Assembly (NCBI GenBank): GCA_015488935.1
Contig: WFMU01000268.1
Span: 1-7,829, forward strand
DNA length: 7,829 nt
From: Flavobacteriaceae bacterium
GTDB taxonomy: Bacteria; Bacteroidota; Bacteroidia; Flavobacteriales; Flavobacteriaceae
Direction of reading: 5' to 3'
Part shown: positions 5,851 through 7,829 of the stretch, one piece after another
Layout: the number at the start of each line of letters is the position of its first letter
How positions within the stretch are numbered: position 1 is the stretch's first letter
Program-made: the position numbers and the translations under genes
Notes under the pieces: generated by a model
What the model saw: only the letters and a program-made list of their open reading frames with translations
Told to the model about the DNA's origin: nothing
The model's database searches: none

Positions 5851-6786
5851 ATGACAAAAGCCCATAAATTTATTATCCTAAGTAGTGTTTTCATTGTAAG
5901 TGCCTTTTTTATAAAAGCAAAACAACAACCAAACGAACTAAAAGTAACAACAACAAATAGTGAATCTAAAGTTTTATCTAAAAAAGCAAATTCAATTTAC
6001 GAAATAAAAGCGATAAAGATGCCAAATGAGTTATCTTTTGCAGGAGAACGAGTTCCTTTAGAAATAAAAGATGTTTACGAACGTATGGATAGAGAATTAC
6101 TAGTAAACACCTACTGGCAATCTAATGCACTTTTATATTTTAAACGTGCAAATAAATTTTTTCCTACGATTGAAAAAATTCTAGCTGAAAATGGCGTACC
6201 AGATGATTTTAAATACTTGGCTTTAATAGAAAGTGGTCTTATGAATGTTTCTTCTCCTGCTGGAGCAAAAGGGTTTTGGCAAATTATGAAAACTACAGGA
6301 AGAGAAAATGGTTTAGAAATTAATAAAAATGTAGATGAGCGTTATCATTTAGAAAAAGCAACAAAGGTTGCTTGTAACTATTTAAAAAATGCATATAACA
6401 AATTTGGAAGTTGGACTACTGCAGCAGCAATGTATAATGCAGGAAGAGCTGGTATTACAAAAAAAATGAGTCAACAGCAAGTTACAAACTATTATGATTT
6501 ATTACTTGGAGCCGAAACTTCTCGTTATGTTTTTAGAATTATTGCTGCCAAAGAAATCCTTACGCATCCACGTAAATATGGTTTTATTTTTGATAAGGAG
6601 GATTTATATACAAAAAAAGAAACATATTATGTTGAAGTAGATAGCATTATTACTAATATTGCAAGTTTTGCAAAATACTATGGCATGAATTATAAAGAGT
6701 TTAAAGCATTAAATCCTTGGCTTAGAGAAAATACGCTAAACAATGCTTCTCACAAAAAGTATAAAATAGCTTTACCTTCTAGTTAA
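5851..6786 (+). CDS. MltD-type lytic transglycosylase with degenerate LysM
   Basis: This 311-residue periplasmic or envelope enzyme cleaves the MurNAc-GlcNAc bond of peptidoglycan to give 1,6-anhydro ends. The N-terminus is a signal peptide or anchor (hydrophobic 7-21 after basic KAHK) without a lipobox. A linker rich in Thr, Ser and Lys follows (about 24-60). The SLT goose-lysozyme-like domain spans about 85-240. Catalytic Glu127 is in ALIESGL. It is followed by SSPAGAKGFWQIM (134-146), the NVDERYHLEKAT segment and AAAMYNAGRAGI (191-202), the family-1 hallmarks. The C-terminal part (about 258-308, VEVDSIITNIASFAKYYGMN ...) resembles a LysM unit without the usual GDTL motif and may be degenerate. 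Start ATG 5851 follows an A-rich leader. The next gene is convergent, 23 bp away. Confidence 0.9.
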   Translation: MTKAHKFIILSSVFIVSAFFIKAKQQPNELKVTTTNSESKVLSKKANSIYEIKAIKMPNELSFAGERVPLEIKDVYERMDRELLVNTYWQSNALLYFKRANKFFPTIEKILAENGVPDDFKYLALIESGLMNVSSPAGAKGFWQIMKTTGRENGLEINKNVDERYHLEKATKVACNYLKNAYNKFGSWTTAAAMYNAGRAGITKKMSQQQVTNYYDLLLGAETSRYVFRIIAAKEILTHPRKYGFIFDKEDLYTKKETYYVEVDSIITNIASFAKYYGMNYKEFKALNPWLRENTLNNASHKKYKIALPSS

Positions 6787-6809
6787 TCTGGTATTTTTAA
6801 TATCTTTCT

Positions 6810-7367
6810 TTAATTTAAGTTTGGATTTTCAGGAGCATTTATCCATAGGTTGTAATGTCCTCCAGATTTAATTAGTTCGTCTCGCCAAAAAGAATTTGGC
6901 ATTACTTGCAGCACATTTTTATAATTATTTTCTTTCACAATCCACGAAACGGCTTCAATCTCTTCGTCTAATTGATTAGAATCCCAACCAGTATATCCTA
7001 AGAAAAAACGAATTTCATCTTCTTTTATTAGATTGTTCTCTAATAATTTTTTAACCGTTTCAAAATCTCCTGCCCAATAAATAGTTTTATCTATTGCAAC
7101 GCTATTTGGAATTAAGTCTGGTATTCGATGAATAAAATACAGATTATCGTCAGAAACAGGACCTCCATTATAAACAATGTGATTTGATTTTATCTCTGGA
7201 ATTAAATCATTAATAGTATATATAGAAGGTTTATTAATGATAAATCCTACCGAGCCATTTTCGTTGTGTTCTGTCAATAAAATAACCGACCGACCAAATG
7301 ATGCATCAGTAAAGATTGATGGTTCTGCCACCAATAGTTTCCCTTTATTTAATTTTTCCCTAAGCAT
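6810..7367 (-). CDS. algH: YqgE/AlgH family protein (UPF0301)
   Basis: The preferred product is 185 residues, the usual family length. Motifs include KGKLLVAEPS (8-17), FGRSVILLTEH (24-34) with GSVGFIINKP (38-47), YNGGPV (66-71), and FFLGYTGWDSNQL (121-133) followed by SFWRDEL. This set is diagnostic of YqgE/AlgH. The family's biochemical role is unsettled; the AlgH name comes from a regulator of alginate production in Pseudomonas, and no such pathway is implied here. An upstream in-frame TTG at 7410-7412 would add a 15-residue hydrophobic leader (MLHIFIIFILSIKLI). That region abuts the HU terminator T-tract and is not part of the family, so ATG at 7365-7367 is chosen. The gene follows HU on the same strand but a strong terminator separates them, so it probably has its own promoter. 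Confidence 0.88.
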   Translation of the reverse strand: MLREKLNKGKLLVAEPSIFTDASFGRSVILLTEHNENGSVGFIINKPSIYTINDLIPEIKSNHIVYNGGPVSDDNLYFIHRIPDLIPNSVAIDKTIYWAGDFETVKKLLENNLIKEDEIRFFLGYTGWDSNQLDEEIEAVSWIVKENNYKNVLQVMPNSFWRDELIKSGGHYNLWINAPENPNLN

Positions 7368-7384
7368 TATCAATTTAATTGATA
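7368..7384. promoter_or_regulatory. Perfect 17-bp palindrome abutting the algH start codon
   Basis: TATCAATT, a central T, then AATTGATA form a perfect inverted repeat with 8-bp arms. It ends exactly at the base before the algH ATG on the minus strand. The spacing and symmetry are those of a dimeric repressor operator or a small start-site hairpin. The arms are AT-rich, so chance cannot be excluded. Confidence 0.35.
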
Positions 7385-7410
7385 GGATAAATATAATAAA
7401 AATATGCAAC

Positions 7411-7442
7411 AAAAAAAAACTCTCTTAAAAAAAGAGAGTTTT
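7411..7442 (-). terminator. Rho-independent terminator of HU gene
   Basis: Positions 7416-7426 and 7432-7442 are perfectly complementary over 11 bp, with a 5-base A loop (T on the transcript strand). On the minus strand the stem contains ACTCTC/GAGAGT and runs into an unbroken T-tract made by the nine A's at 7411-7419, part of which forms the stem base. It lies about 30 bp beyond the HU stop and before algH, so it should end the HU transcript. The T4 at 7439-7442 on the plus strand is shorter, so the orientation favours HU. Confidence 0.82.
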
Positions 7443-7473
7443 ACCGATTTATCGGAACGATAAAAAATCGTTA

Positions 7474-7746
7474 TTAGTTTACAGAATTCTTTAATTCAGA
7501 ACCTGCTTTGAATTTTACTACGTTTTTAGCTGCAATTTGGATAGCTTTTCCTGTTTGAGGATTTCTTCCAGTTCTTGCAGCTCTTTTAGAAACATCCCAA
7601 GATCCAAAACCTACTAAAGAAACTTTTTTTCCTTTTTTAAGGCTTCCTTTTACTGCATCCATCATTCCTGCTAATGCTTTTCCTGCTGCTGCTTTTGAAA
7701 TTCCTGCTTCTGAAGCCATTGCTTCAATTAATTCTGATTTGTTCAT
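7474..7746 (-). CDS. hup: HU family DNA-binding protein
   Basis: This 90-residue protein has the standard HU length. The N-terminal helical dimerisation half is [20 protein letters not shown] and onward. The HU/IHF signature follows: [20 protein letters not shown] (46-65), with the intercalating Pro63 in RNPQTG, then [18 protein letters not shown]. It binds DNA as a dimer, bends it, and helps organise the nucleoid. HU is normally abundant, and the gene carries matching signals: a well-formed promoter (7797-7826 on the minus strand) and a strong terminator (7411-7442). It appears monocistronic. Start ATG 7744-7746 follows an AT-only leader without Shine-Dalgarno. Confidence 0.96.
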   Translation of the reverse strand: MNKSELIEAMASEAGISKAAAGKALAGMMDAVKGSLKKGKKVSLVGFGSWDVSKRAARTGRNPQTGKAIQIAAKNVVKFKAGSELKNSVN

Positions 7747-7796
7747 AATATAAATATTAATTGGTTAAAAAATTTATTTTGCTTTTTATAGCAAGG

Positions 7797-7826
7797 CAAA
7801 TATAGGTTTTAAAAGGGTTTACACAA
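7797..7826 (-). promoter_or_regulatory. HU promoter, Bacteroidota type (TTG-N19-TATATTTG)
   Basis: Reading the minus strand, TTG (7824-7826) is followed by exactly 19 bp and then TATATTTG (7804-7797). This fits the Bacteroidota primary-sigma consensus of TTG at -33 and TAnnTTTG at -7. The predicted transcript start near 7790 gives a leader of about 44 nt to the HU ATG. It is the best promoter in the window and the only one with both elements. Confidence 0.75.
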
Positions 7827-7829
7827 GAT

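Noticed and set aside
7237..7428. 63-codon plus-strand frame opposite algH
   Set aside because: It is antisense to the conserved algH N-terminus and runs into the HU terminator stem.
7777..7800. TTTGC...GCAAA inverted repeat in the HU leader as an operator
   Set aside because: Arms are about 4-5 bp and one overlaps the -7 element by sequence necessity. Not distinguishable from chance.

Overview
The window is AT-rich and densely coded. It looks like a chromosomal contig end from a flavobacterium (Bacteroidota, probably Flavobacteriaceae). Three things support this: gene content (bacillithiol glycosyltransferase BshA, menaquinone MenC, a flavobacterial-style acyltransferase, HU); start codons preceded by A-rich leaders with no Shine-Dalgarno sequence; and promoter elements of the Bacteroidota form TAnnTTTG. 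The first 25 bases are not genomic. They match the end of the Nextera/Tn5 read-1 adapter, so base 1 is a contig or read end.

Layout: after the adapter lies the 3' part of a small membrane protein gene (+, ends 234). It converges with bshA (-, 239-1363) across only 4 bp. bshA is divergent from a CoA-pyrophosphatase-type NUDIX hydrolase (+, best start 1456). A PlsC-family acyltransferase follows (+, 2209-3027) and converges with menC (-, 3077-4114). menC is divergent from a tight + strand cluster: an alpha/beta hydrolase (4180-4842), a secreted lipocalin-like protein (4856-5248) and rfbC (5250-5792). An MltD-type lytic transglycosylase (5851-6786) follows 58 bp later with its own -7 element. 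On the - strand, a YqgE/AlgH protein (best start 7367) lies downstream of HU (7474-7746). They are separated by a strong hairpin/T-tract terminator, and HU has a complete-looking Bacteroidota promoter at the right end. No stretch longer than about 110 bp lacks a gene.

Functionally this is core-genome content: redox thiol (BshA), CoA turnover (NUDIX), phospholipid acylation (PlsC-like), menaquinone (MenC), cell surface and wall (RfbC, lytic transglycosylase, secreted lipocalin-like protein) and nucleoid (HU). I see no mobile elements, CRISPR, RNA genes or defence system, and I do not claim a new system. The points most worth a second look are the adapter remnant, the altered catalytic motifs of the acyltransferase, a perfect palindrome abutting the AlgH start codon, and the promoter placement around several start codons.
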